Below, in pieces: positions 13,076 through 20,624 of a stretch of DNA of 31,401 nt (the stretch's first letter is position 1; each line of letters starts with the position of its first letter). The translations under genes and the position numbers were made by a program. This DNA comes from a virus. The stretch lies in IMG/VR virus record IMGVR_UViG_3300025767_000082, positions 1 to 31,401 of that record; one strand, written 5' to 3'. Below the pieces are notes generated by a model that searched no databases, was not told the origin of the DNA, and worked only from the letters and a program-made list of their open reading frames with translations.

Positions 13076-14908
13076 ATGAAACTTGTATTTGATATAGAAA
13101 GTAACGGTTTACTGGAAGAAATCTCTACCATTTGGTGTATCGTATGCCAGAATGTGGACACTAAAGAGGTTATTTCCTTCTCAGACCATGATGATTCACT
13201 ACAAAGTATCCAAGCTGGCCTTGATTATCTTCAGGCAGCTGACATTCTCATCGGTCACAACATCATTGGCTACGATATACCTGCAATAAAGATAGTTACA
13301 GGGGTTGACTTGCTAGATAAGAAGTGCTACGACACACTGATCATGTCCCAAATGTTACGCTATAAGCGTACCCACCGCCATGGTTTGAGAGGCTGGGGTG
13401 AAAAACTTGGGGATAACAAGATAGACTACAACGACTGGACAAAGTATACAAAGGAAATGCTTGAGTACTGCATTCAAGATGTCAGTTTGAACGTTAAAGT
13501 GTACGAGAAACTAGTCGAAGAGTTCCAAGTGTTACACGCACCCTTCCCACTGATAGCTAAAGGTCTAGAAGTAGAGCATGACGTTGCTAAATTCAACACA
13601 ATTGTTAGGGAACAAGGTTGGAACTTTGACACTGTCAAGGCTAAGGCCACCTTAAAGATGCTCAAGGACAGAGCAAAAGAGATTGAAGACACCATTGAAC
13701 CCCAGCTTGGGACCCATAAGCAGTACATCGATAAAGAACCGAAGACTGCAAAGTTCAAGAAGGACGGTACTTTCACTACGGTAACTGTAAGGTTACTGTC
13801 AGAATACTTTGGTCGTGAGATATTACCAACTGACACACACGTGATCAACGTAGGTCAAACCTTCCAACGATCTATTGTAAAACAAACTAAGCTAGGTCAG
13901 CTAGATATGGTTAAGGACTGGCTGTTAAGTATTGGTTGGAAACCAGATGATTACACCCGTAAGAAAACCCCAAATGGTTGGGTTAATGTTGGACCTAAGT
14001 TCACAGAAACTTCCCTTAGTAAACTAGGAGAGGTTGGCACCATGCTCGGTGAGTACTACACCCTGAGGAACAGAATCAGTGTTATTGAAAGCTGGATCGA
14101 GGGCCTTAAGGATGGTCGTATACATGGTAACATGTGGACTATCGGCACCCCCTCCTTCAGGGCACGCCATGAGGTTATCGTGAACCTCCCCGGGGTCCAT
14201 GCAACATACGGCAGGGAGCTTCGTGAATTGTTTGCTGCTGATGAGGGTGATCTTATTGTGGGTGCAGACTCAAGCGGTAACCAGCTTAGGGGCCTGTGTC
14301 ATTACGTAAACAACAAAGAGTTTACCCAAGAGGTTATTTATGGTGATCAACATCAACGTAACGCAGATGCCCTTGGGTGTTCTCGTTCAGTTGCAAAGTC
14401 TTTCCTATATGCATACCTCTTTGGTGCCGGTGATGCTAAGCTTGGTCAGGTGCTAACAGGTAAGTCGAATGCTAACGTTGGTAAGAAAGCACGGGATGAC
14501 TTTAGTAGTGCAATCCAAGGGTTGTCTATGATCAAGAACAAAGTGGAGGGTGAGTGGAATAGGAAGAACGCTACTCAAGGTGCTGGATGGGTACATGGTC
14601 TAGATGGTAGACCAGTGTTTATCAACTCAGAACATCAGTGTCTGAACTACTTACTGCAATCCGCAGAAGGTATCACTTGTAAGGCAGCAGTGTCCTATCA
14701 AATGAAAAAGATTAAAGAGGAAGGTCTCCGGGCTAAACCTAGAATCTTCTATCATGATGAGACGGCGTGGTCTGTACACCCAGATGATGCTGAAAGGGTT
14801 GGTCAGATACTTAAGGATAGCTTTAAAGAAGCACCTAAGTGGTTTGGCATTGAGTGCATGGATGGTGGTGATCCAATGATCGGTACAACCTATGCAGACG
14901 TACACTAG
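13076..14908 (+). CDS. Family A DNA polymerase with 3'-5' exonuclease (T7 gp5-like)
   Basis: 610 aa from the ATG at 13076 (AAGGA 7 bases upstream). Exonuclease: FDIESNG (D6, E8), HNIIGYD (N62, D67), YCIQD (Y131, D135). Polymerase: motif A VGADSSGNQL (D398), motif B RSVAKSFLYAYLFGAG (R437, K441, Y445), motif C FYHDETAW (H560, D561). These match T7 gp5 order and spacing. Y445 is the residue that in T7 (Y526) allows dideoxynucleotide use. It is about 94 residues shorter than T7 gp5, and the thumb region between about 270 and 340 has little room for the thioredoxin-binding loop, so processivity may rely on another partner. Exonuclease follows after 9 bases. Confidence 0.95.
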   Translation: MKLVFDIESNGLLEEISTIWCIVCQNVDTKEVISFSDHDDSLQSIQAGLDYLQAADILIGHNIIGYDIPAIKIVTGVDLLDKKCYDTLIMSQMLRYKRTHRHGLRGWGEKLGDNKIDYNDWTKYTKEMLEYCIQDVSLNVKVYEKLVEEFQVLHAPFPLIAKGLEVEHDVAKFNTIVREQGWNFDTVKAKATLKMLKDRAKEIEDTIEPQLGTHKQYIDKEPKTAKFKKDGTFTTVTVRLLSEYFGREILPTDTHVINVGQTFQRSIVKQTKLGQLDMVKDWLLSIGWKPDDYTRKKTPNGWVNVGPKFTETSLSKLGEVGTMLGEYYTLRNRISVIESWIEGLKDGRIHGNMWTIGTPSFRARHEVIVNLPGVHATYGRELRELFAADEGDLIVGADSSGNQLRGLCHYVNNKEFTQEVIYGDQHQRNADALGCSRSVAKSFLYAYLFGAGDAKLGQVLTGKSNANVGKKARDDFSSAIQGLSMIKNKVEGEWNRKNATQGAGWVHGLDGRPVFINSEHQCLNYLLQSAEGITCKAAVSYQMKKIKEEGLRAKPRIFYHDETAWSVHPDDAERVGQILKDSFKEAPKWFGIECMDGGDPMIGTTYADVH

Positions 14909-14917
14909 GAGAGTGTT

Positions 14918-15847
14918 ATGAATGATAAACCATTACAAATATTAATTGATGCCGACTCGATATACTTCAGGATAGCCATGGCCACAAAGAAAGAAAAGGA
15001 CATGCGTGTTAATATCAAGAAATCCCTGATGACTATCGAGAACGAGTGTGCTCTGTTCGGTGATACCCTGTTACGGATAGCTGTTAAAGGGAAGGGGAAC
15101 TTCCGACACAACATTGCGGAAAACTATAAGGGTAACCGTAAGCGTGAGTTAGATCCCTCTGAAAAGAAAGCACTGGCTTACGGGCATAGGCACATGGTAG
15201 AGCACCATGGTGCAATTATGGCAGACGACATGGAGGCTGATGATCTAGTCTCTATCTGGGCGTGGGAGTGTATAGCTAACGGGGATCCATACGTTGTTGT
15301 GCACATCGATAAAGATCTTAATATGATTCCCGGACAACACTATAACTTTGTTAAGAATGATTATTACTTTGTTTCTTTTGAAGAAGCACACTTGAACTTT
15401 ATGCTTCAGTGTCTTACAGGAGATGCTATTGACAACATTCCCGGGGTTAAGGGGATTGGACCTAAGAAGTCCCAAAAGTTACTAGAGAACTGTCCCTTTG
15501 ATAGACGATGGCAAACTGTAAGAAACAAATGGAAAGATAAGAAACAATTAGAAACATCTGCAAGACTTTTGTGGATGGCGACATCCTTTGAGGAAGCCGA
15601 GGGTGCCAATGCATCCTTAATGGAGTACATAGGCAACAACTCTGTAGAGTCCTTCTGGGGTCTCTCTAAGAACAAGGAGGCTAGTGTAGATGAAGAACAA
15701 ACACATGGTGAAACCCCTGAGTGCGAACAAGATGTTTGCGAAGAAGGGGAAGACGACATTCAAGACAGCGGATTACAAGAGGTATCAGGAGGAGATCCGG
15801 GACGATATGATGGGGGTAGTGTGGCCATTCGGAGAGAACCAAGTTGA
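14918..15847 (+). CDS. 5'-3' exonuclease / flap endonuclease (T7 gp6-like)
   Basis: 309 aa. N-terminal metal site LIDADS (D11, D13), later DDMEADDLVSIWA, then VVVHIDKDL, and a helix-hairpin-helix GDAIDNIPGVKGIGPKKSQK (about residues 168-187). Removes RNA primers and creates recombination ends beside DNA polymerase and SSB. AGGAG precedes the start by 7 bases. The domain appears to end near SFWGLSK (about residue 250); the last about 55 residues are acidic low-complexity text read from DNA that also encodes the RusA N-terminus in another frame. Confidence 0.92.
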   Translation: MNDKPLQILIDADSIYFRIAMATKKEKDMRVNIKKSLMTIENECALFGDTLLRIAVKGKGNFRHNIAENYKGNRKRELDPSEKKALAYGHRHMVEHHGAIMADDMEADDLVSIWAWECIANGDPYVVVHIDKDLNMIPGQHYNFVKNDYYFVSFEEAHLNFMLQCLTGDAIDNIPGVKGIGPKKSQKLLENCPFDRRWQTVRNKWKDKKQLETSARLLWMATSFEEAEGANASLMEYIGNNSVESFWGLSKNKEASVDEEQTHGETPECEQDVCEEGEDDIQDSGLQEVSGGDPGRYDGGSVAIRREPS

Positions 15848-16046
15848 GTTCACCATCGAGGGTGGTATGTCTAACAGAGGTGCTGACCTTGACAATATAA
15901 TCAAACCAATCTTAGATACCTACCAAGGTATCTTTGAGGAGTTCAATGACAACAAAGTGTACCACATAGAACTCACCAAGAAAATCGTTAAGAAAGGTGA
16001 GGAGTACATCAGCGTACATATCAAAGAACTAGAGAGTGTTACATGA
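15690..16046 (+). CDS. RusA-like Holliday junction resolvase
   Basis: 118 aa from the ATG at 15690 (strong AAGGAGG about 10 bases upstream; an internal ATG at 15705 is possible). It shows the RusA pattern: VKPLSANKMF, TADYKRYQEEI, then DLDNIIKPILDTYQG (conserved Asp residues D about 72, 74, 81) and FNDNKVYHIELTK. Cuts branched DNA before packaging; it would replace T7 endonuclease I (gp3), for which I see no gene. Its first 158 bases overlap the exonuclease gene in another frame, and its stop overlaps the next start (ATGA). Confidence 0.88.
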   Translation: MKNKHMVKPLSANKMFAKKGKTTFKTADYKRYQEEIRDDMMGVVWPFGENQVEFTIEGGMSNRGADLDNIIKPILDTYQGIFEEFNDNKVYHIELTKKIVKKGEEYISVHIKELESVT

Positions 16047-16207
16047 AAAGAATAAAGCTTAAGGGTGGTGATGAGTATGATGTCCACACTAGTTGGAGGA
16101 AACTCATCAGACCATCCAAGGGCATGATCAAACGTGCAAAGAGAACCTATAACAAACGGTTCCGCAAGGAATGTAATGATCAAACCATTAAGGGTTTGGA
16201 GGAATGA
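16043..16207 (+). CDS. 54-aa very basic protein
   Basis: Starts MKRIKLKGGDEYDVHTSWRK; Lys/Arg-rich (KGMIKRAKRTYNKRFRK), so likely binds nucleic acid. ATGA overlap with RusA. No family recognised. Ends in GGAGGA, which serves as the ribosome site of the next gene. Confidence 0.6.
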   Translation: MKRIKLKGGDEYDVHTSWRKLIRPSKGMIKRAKRTYNKRFRKECNDQTIKGLEE

Positions 16208-16212
16208 TCGAT

Positions 16213-16392
16213 ATGAGAGTTAAAATGTATAAACTAGTACAAGAGATAGTCGAATCGGGTATTGAGTCTGGGTACAATCGGGCACATAAGCACACCGACA
16301 GCCCTTGTGATGAAACAATTAAACAGTGCATTGAACAATACATAATGAATGGCTTTGATGAAGCATTTGAATTTAATAAAGAGGATATATAA
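16213..16392 (+). CDS. 59-aa helical protein, function unknown
   Basis: The ATG at 16204 is too close to GGAGG (no spacing); the ATG at 16213 is 10 bases away and is chosen. Starts MRVKMYKLVQEIVESGIESG; helical, with an acidic end (MNGFDEAFEFNKEDI). Adjacent to ribonucleotide reductase (2-base gap), perhaps translated with it. No function known. Confidence 0.6.
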   Translation: MRVKMYKLVQEIVESGIESGYNRAHKHTDSPCDETIKQCIEQYIMNGFDEAFEFNKEDI

Positions 16393-16394
16393 TA

Positions 16395-18281
16395 ATGGAT
16401 CAGTATCAACAGTTTATACACAAGAGCCGCTATGCACGTTGGATGCCAGAGTTAGGCCGTAGAGAAACATGGGCAGAAACAGTTAACCGTTACGTTGGTT
16501 TCTGGGAAGGACGGGGGCAAATAGATAAGGAGACAGCGGCTCAAATGTTTGATGCTATCCATGACCTAAAGGTTATGCCATCTATGCGGTGCATGATGAC
16601 AGCAGGTACTGCCTTAGCTAAGGATAACGTAGCTGGATTTAATTGTAGTTACTTACACATTGATTCACCACGTAGCTTTGATGAGTTGATGTACGTGTTG
16701 ATGTGCGGTACAGGTGTAGGGTTCAGTGTCGAGCGTAACTTCATCAACAAACTACCAATAGTATCAGAAGAGTTCCACCCTACAGACACTGTGATTGTTG
16801 TTGCTGATAGCAAGATCGGTTGGGCCTCAGCATTCCGTGAGTTAATCGCTATGCTGTATGCAGGTAAGGTCCCCAAGTGGGATGTAAGTAAAGTACGTAA
16901 AGCTGGTGAGCGCCTTAAGACATTCGGAGGTCGTGCATCTGGTCCTGAGCCACTAGTAGATCTCTTCAATTTCTGTGTGCAACTCTTTCAGAAAGCTAGG
17001 GGTCGTAAGTTATCTAGCATCGAGTGCCATGATATTTGTTGTAAGATCGCTGACATCGTTGTTGTAGGTGGTGTCAGACGCTCAGCATTGATCAGTCTCT
17101 CTAACCTATCAGACCAACGCATGGCGAAGGCTAAGTCAGGACAGTGGTGGCTGGACGAAGGTCAACGTAGGCTCGCTAACAACTCTGTGGCGTACACTGA
17201 GAAGCCAGACTTCGAGGCGTTCCTCAGTGAGATGCAGAGCATGTACGAATCTAAAGCTGGTGAGCGTGGTATCTTCAGTCGTATTGCAGCCCAGAAGATT
17301 GCTGCCCGTAACGGACGAAGAGATGCCACTTACGAGTTTGGAACTAATCCATGTTCCGAGATCATCCTTCGAAGCAACCAGTTCTGTAACCTCTCAGAGG
17401 TAGTAGTGCGTGCAGAAGATACCCTTGAAGATCTTAAAGAAAAGATCGAGATGGCAGCTATCATCGGTACCTTGCAAGCAACCCTCACTGACTTCCGTTA
17501 CCTACGTAAGTCTTGGAAAACTAATACAGAAGAAGAAGCATTACTTGGTGTCAGCCTTACAGGTATCATGGATCACTCAGTTCTGAATGCAAGGGGTGGT
17601 GTGAATGGTGAACTACAAGAGTGGCTTGAGGCAATGCGGGACACTGCTATCAAAGCTAATGAGAAGTGGGCTAAGAAACTTGGCATTGCTCAGGCTGCTG
17701 CTATTACAGCTGTTAAGCCAAGTGGTACTGTATCTCAGCTTGTCGATTCTGCTAGCGGCATTCACCCTCGCTTTTCTAAGCATTACATTCGTCGTGTACG
17801 TTCAGACAAGAAAGACCCACTGGCAGTCTTCATGCAAGAGAACGGATTTCCAGTAGAGCAGGACACCTTTAGTGAATCCTCACTGGTGTTTAGCTTCCCT
17901 GTCAAGGCACCAGAAGCTAGTGTGACTGTCAAAGAGGTAGGTGCAATGGCTCAGCTTGAGCAATGGAAAGCCTATCAGAACTTCTATTGTGAACACAAGC
18001 CAAGCATCACTGTCTACTATACAGATGATGAGTTCTTACAGGTATGTCAATGGATCTGGGACAACTTCGATATGTGCTCAGGGATCTCCCTGCTGCCCGT
18101 AAGTGACCACGTATACCAACAGGCACCCTATGAGGACATCACCCCTGAGAAGTACGCTGAGTTGCTTGAGGCTATGCCTAAGAACATTGACTGGGCTGAC
18201 CTAGGTAACTTCGAAGTAGAGGATAACACCACGGGTTCTCAGGAACTAGCCTGTGTGGGTGGAGCATGTGAGATTGTCTAA
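16395..18281 (+). CDS. Class II (adenosylcobalamin-dependent) ribonucleotide reductase, monomeric type
   Basis: 628 aa. Reduces ribonucleotides to deoxyribonucleotides with vitamin B12 as radical source. Active-site residues match the Lactobacillus RTPR pattern in spacing: C320-x-E322 (NPCSEI) and C331 (FCNLSEV) correspond to C408, E410, C419; C84 (FNCSYLHID) corresponds to C119. The C-terminal CVGGAC (C620, C625) is the redox relay pair, fed by glutaredoxin at 11853. Other signatures: MCGTGVGFSVE, VVVGGVRRSALI, AVKPSGTVSQL. No separate small subunit is needed. The host must supply or import cobalamin. A tiny ORF starts inside its last codons. Confidence 0.95.
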   Translation: MDQYQQFIHKSRYARWMPELGRRETWAETVNRYVGFWEGRGQIDKETAAQMFDAIHDLKVMPSMRCMMTAGTALAKDNVAGFNCSYLHIDSPRSFDELMYVLMCGTGVGFSVERNFINKLPIVSEEFHPTDTVIVVADSKIGWASAFRELIAMLYAGKVPKWDVSKVRKAGERLKTFGGRASGPEPLVDLFNFCVQLFQKARGRKLSSIECHDICCKIADIVVVGGVRRSALISLSNLSDQRMAKAKSGQWWLDEGQRRLANNSVAYTEKPDFEAFLSEMQSMYESKAGERGIFSRIAAQKIAARNGRRDATYEFGTNPCSEIILRSNQFCNLSEVVVRAEDTLEDLKEKIEMAAIIGTLQATLTDFRYLRKSWKTNTEEEALLGVSLTGIMDHSVLNARGGVNGELQEWLEAMRDTAIKANEKWAKKLGIAQAAAITAVKPSGTVSQLVDSASGIHPRFSKHYIRRVRSDKKDPLAVFMQENGFPVEQDTFSESSLVFSFPVKAPEASVTVKEVGAMAQLEQWKAYQNFYCEHKPSITVYYTDDEFLQVCQWIWDNFDMCSGISLLPVSDHVYQQAPYEDITPEKYAELLEAMPKNIDWADLGNFEVEDNTTGSQELACVGGACEIV

Positions 18282-18405
18282 ACAACATGCAGCCGATGAT
18301 GTGGTGTTGGGTGTGTTATCTTTGAGACAAGCCTGCGCTAAATACAACTTAACCAAAGAAGAAATCTTGGAGGTCATCTCTAAGATTCTAGATGTTGAAG
18401 AATAA
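18268..18405 (+). CDS. Possible small helix-turn-helix-like protein with non-ATG start
   Basis: An open frame runs from a GTG at 18268 or TTG at 18274 (GGTGGAG upstream, better spaced for the TTG) to 18405. Text after the start is SKQHAADDVVLGVLSLRQAC, then AKYNLTKEEILEVISKIL, a helix-turn-helix-like pattern similar in layout to the 38-aa product at 7496. No ATG is available in frame. Possibly a regulator; the start is uncertain. Confidence 0.5.
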   Translation: MRLSKQHAADDVVLGVLSLRQACAKYNLTKEEILEVISKILDVEE

Positions 18406-18415
18406 ATAAACCAAA

Positions 18416-18445
18416 GTAACCCCATAGGAATCCCTGTGGGGTTAC
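18416..18445 (+). other. Strong 13-bp hairpin between RNR and MazG-like genes
   Basis: GTAACCCCATAGG (18416-18428) pairs with CCTGTGGGGTTAC (18433-18445; one GU) around AATC. The T-tract after it is weak (AACATTT), so it may be a partial terminator or a processing or stabilising hairpin rather than an efficient terminator. Confidence 0.6.
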
Positions 18446-18464
18446 AACATTTAAGGAAATGATT

Positions 18465-18782
18465 ATGACAACAGTAGTTAGCTACACACTTGATGAACTG
18501 GAGAACAAAGTAATATTCTGGGCACACGAGAAAGGTATCCTCCCCAATGGTCAAGCGAGTAAGCAGTTCAGTAAGACACTAGAAGAAGTCTCCGAGTTAT
18601 GTACTGCTATCGAGAACACCGACCACGATGAAGTGGTAGATGCTATTGGTGATATTGTAGTGACATTAATTATGCAAGCAAACATCTGGGGTGTTGATCT
18701 CAAAACCTGCTTAGGCTCTGCGTATGATGTGATCTCTAAGCGTACTGGTAAAATGGTAAACGGTGTATTTGTTAAAGACTAA
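18465..18782 (+). CDS. MazG-like nucleotide pyrophosphohydrolase
   Basis: 105 aa from the ATG at 18465 (AAGGA about 7 bases before; an ATG at 18459 is too close). The MazG metal site is visible: EEVSE (E40, E41, E44) and EVVDAIGD (E56, D59, D63), four-helix topology. Hydrolyses nucleoside triphosphates (dNTPs or alarmone ppGpp in related phage enzymes); substrate cannot be told from sequence. Lies between RNR and primase-helicase in the nucleotide module. Hairpin copy 4 follows two bases after the stop. Confidence 0.85.
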   Translation: MTTVVSYTLDELENKVIFWAHEKGILPNGQASKQFSKTLEEVSELCTAIENTDHDEVVDAIGDIVVTLIMQANIWGVDLKTCLGSAYDVISKRTGKMVNGVFVKD

Positions 18783-18783
18783 G

Positions 18784-18803
18784 TACGCCACGCAAGCGTG
18801 TCG
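18784..18803 (+). repeat. Hairpin element copy 4
   Basis: TACGCCACGCAAGCGTGTCG, followed by TTTTTTAAGG. Immediately after the MazG-like stop and 18 bases before the next start. The T-run after this copy would also suit a terminator. Confidence 0.8.
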
Positions 18804-18821
18804 TTTTTTAAGGAAAGGATA

Positions 18822-18956
18822 ATGAAAAAGACTACAGAGACTGAAACAGTAGAGTATGTAAAGTCAGATAAGAAAGCTGTGCGGAAAGAGAAGAGTGATA
18901 AGAAACGAAAGAAAAGAATATCTAGGGAAGAGCTATACGAAAAGCGTTGGAACTAA
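18822..18956 (+). CDS. 44-aa very charged basic protein
   Basis: Starts MKKTTETETVEYVKSDKK and is Lys/Glu/Arg-rich (KSDKKRKKRISREELYEK). AAGGAAAGGA ribosome site. Almost no hydrophobic residues; probably unstructured or RNA/DNA-associated. No family recognised. Precedes the primase-helicase by 12 bases. Confidence 0.55.
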   Translation: MKKTTETETVEYVKSDKKAVRKEKSDKKRKKRISREELYEKRWN

Positions 18957-18968
18957 TCAGAGGCAACA

Positions 18969-20609
18969 ATGAAAAGAGACTTTACAGAATCTCCGTTAAT
19001 CAAGAAGCACATCCCATGCGATAAGTGTGGATCATCAGATGCTAAATCTATCAGGGCTGATGGCTCTGGGTACTGCTTTAGTTGCGGTACAAACTTCAGA
19101 ACAGTAGAACAAACTCACATCGAGGACATCCAAGAGATGACTAGTCAAGCCCCAGTAAATATGTTTGAAATTGAATCATTCCCAACTTACCCCCTGACAT
19201 CACGGGGGATCTCAAAGGAAGTCGTAGAACATTTCGGTGTCAAGATGTCTGTGGATATTGATGGACGCCCTGACTCACACTACTACCCATATACAAAAGC
19301 TAACAAGACTGTAGCCTACAAGATACGTAAGCTGCCTAAGTCCTTCAGCACCTTGGGTGACTTCAAGGATCTGGAACTCTTCGGCCAGTCCAGCGCAGTG
19401 CAAGGTAAGACCCTTGTGATTACCGAGGGAGAGCTGGATGCAATGGCAGTAGCTCAAGCACACTTCGACAAGTACAAGCGGTTCTTCGCTGTCGTCTCCC
19501 TACCGAACGGTGCCAAGTCTGTCCAGTCAATCCTCGCAAATCGATCTTGGATTCGACAGTTCAGTGACATTATCTTGATGTTTGATATGGATGATCCCGG
19601 TAAGGAAGCTGTGGCTGTAGCTGCAAAAATGATTGGTGTTGGTAGAGTACGTGTCGCTAAGCTCCAAGAGAAAGATCCCTGTGATCAACTCAGAGAGCAC
19701 GGATCTTTCAGCTTACTCCAAGCTATTTGGGATGCACAGACGTGGTCCCCTGCTGGTATCTTATCTGGTGAGCAGATCTGGGATAAGTTCTTAGAGCGTA
19801 AGAACGTAACCAGTATACCCTACCCAGACTGCCTTGGCGGTCTCAATGAGAAGCTTGGTGGTATCCGTCAAGGGGAGATCACACTGTTCACAAGCGGCAC
19901 CGGTAGCGGTAAGAGTACAGTAATCAAAGAGATTGTATTGGATCTCCTAGAGAACACTGATGAGAAGATCGGCCTTATCTCCTTAGAGGAATCTATCGGG
20001 GACACCGCCGAGAAGTTCATCAGCATGTCCATGAGACGGCCACTTACAGGGCACCCTCCACTGACTGAGGAAGAACTTCGTGTTGGTTTCGACAATGTGT
20101 TTAAGGATCAGCGTCTTGTACTCTTAGATCACCAAGGCTCTGTGTCAGATGAATCCCTTGTGGATAAGATCGAGTACATGGCACTGATGGGTTGTAAGTA
20201 TCTTGTACTAGACCACATCACGATTGCTGTATCTGAAGGTTCCAATGGACTCTCTGGTAACGAAGCCGTGGATAAGTTAATGTCTGATCTACTCAAGCTT
20301 GTTAAACAACACAACGTTTGGTTGGGCCTGATCAGTCACCTTCGTAAGTCTCAAGGGGTATCCTTTGAGGAAGGTGTACTGCCATCAATCGATGACATCA
20401 AAGGTTCTGGTAGTATCAAGCAGATTAGCTTTGACATTATTGCGTTTGCGAGGAACCTTGTAGCCGAGGAAGACTACGTCAGGAACAGGATTAAACTTCG
20501 TGTTCTCAAGTCAAGATTCACAGGTAAGACTGGTAATGCTGGTTGTGCAGTATATGACACGAACACAACAAGACTCTCCGCAGAAGCAGAGGGGTTTGAA
20601 ATTATATAA
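18969..20609 (+). CDS. Primase-helicase (T7 gp4-like)
   Basis: 546 aa, close to T7 gp4 (566). Zinc ribbon: C17, C20, C36, C39 (IPCDKCGS, GYCFSCGT). Toprim primase: VITEGELDAMA (E153) and LMFDMDDPGKEA (D206, D208). DnaB-type helicase: Walker A TSGTGSGKST (about 308-317), LISLEESIGD, Walker B KYLVLDHITIAVS, ISHLRKS and IKGSGSIKQI. It opens the fork and primes lagging strands with the polymerase and SSB encoded nearby. AGAGG precedes the ATG by 6 bases. Confidence 0.95.
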   Translation: MKRDFTESPLIKKHIPCDKCGSSDAKSIRADGSGYCFSCGTNFRTVEQTHIEDIQEMTSQAPVNMFEIESFPTYPLTSRGISKEVVEHFGVKMSVDIDGRPDSHYYPYTKANKTVAYKIRKLPKSFSTLGDFKDLELFGQSSAVQGKTLVITEGELDAMAVAQAHFDKYKRFFAVVSLPNGAKSVQSILANRSWIRQFSDIILMFDMDDPGKEAVAVAAKMIGVGRVRVAKLQEKDPCDQLREHGSFSLLQAIWDAQTWSPAGILSGEQIWDKFLERKNVTSIPYPDCLGGLNEKLGGIRQGEITLFTSGTGSGKSTVIKEIVLDLLENTDEKIGLISLEESIGDTAEKFISMSMRRPLTGHPPLTEEELRVGFDNVFKDQRLVLLDHQGSVSDESLVDKIEYMALMGCKYLVLDHITIAVSEGSNGLSGNEAVDKLMSDLLKLVKQHNVWLGLISHLRKSQGVSFEEGVLPSIDDIKGSGSIKQISFDIIAFARNLVAEEDYVRNRIKLRVLKSRFTGKTGNAGCAVYDTNTTRLSAEAEGFEII

Positions 20610-20624
20610 CAGATAGGTAATCTA

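Noticed and set aside
18416-18445. Calling the GTAACCCC hairpin a definite terminator
   Set aside because: The stem is strong but no proper T-run follows, so it is listed as a hairpin of unknown role.
6527-18803. CRISPR array from the four CACGC-AA-GCGTG copies
   Set aside because: Copies are kilobases apart, with no regular spacers and no cas genes.
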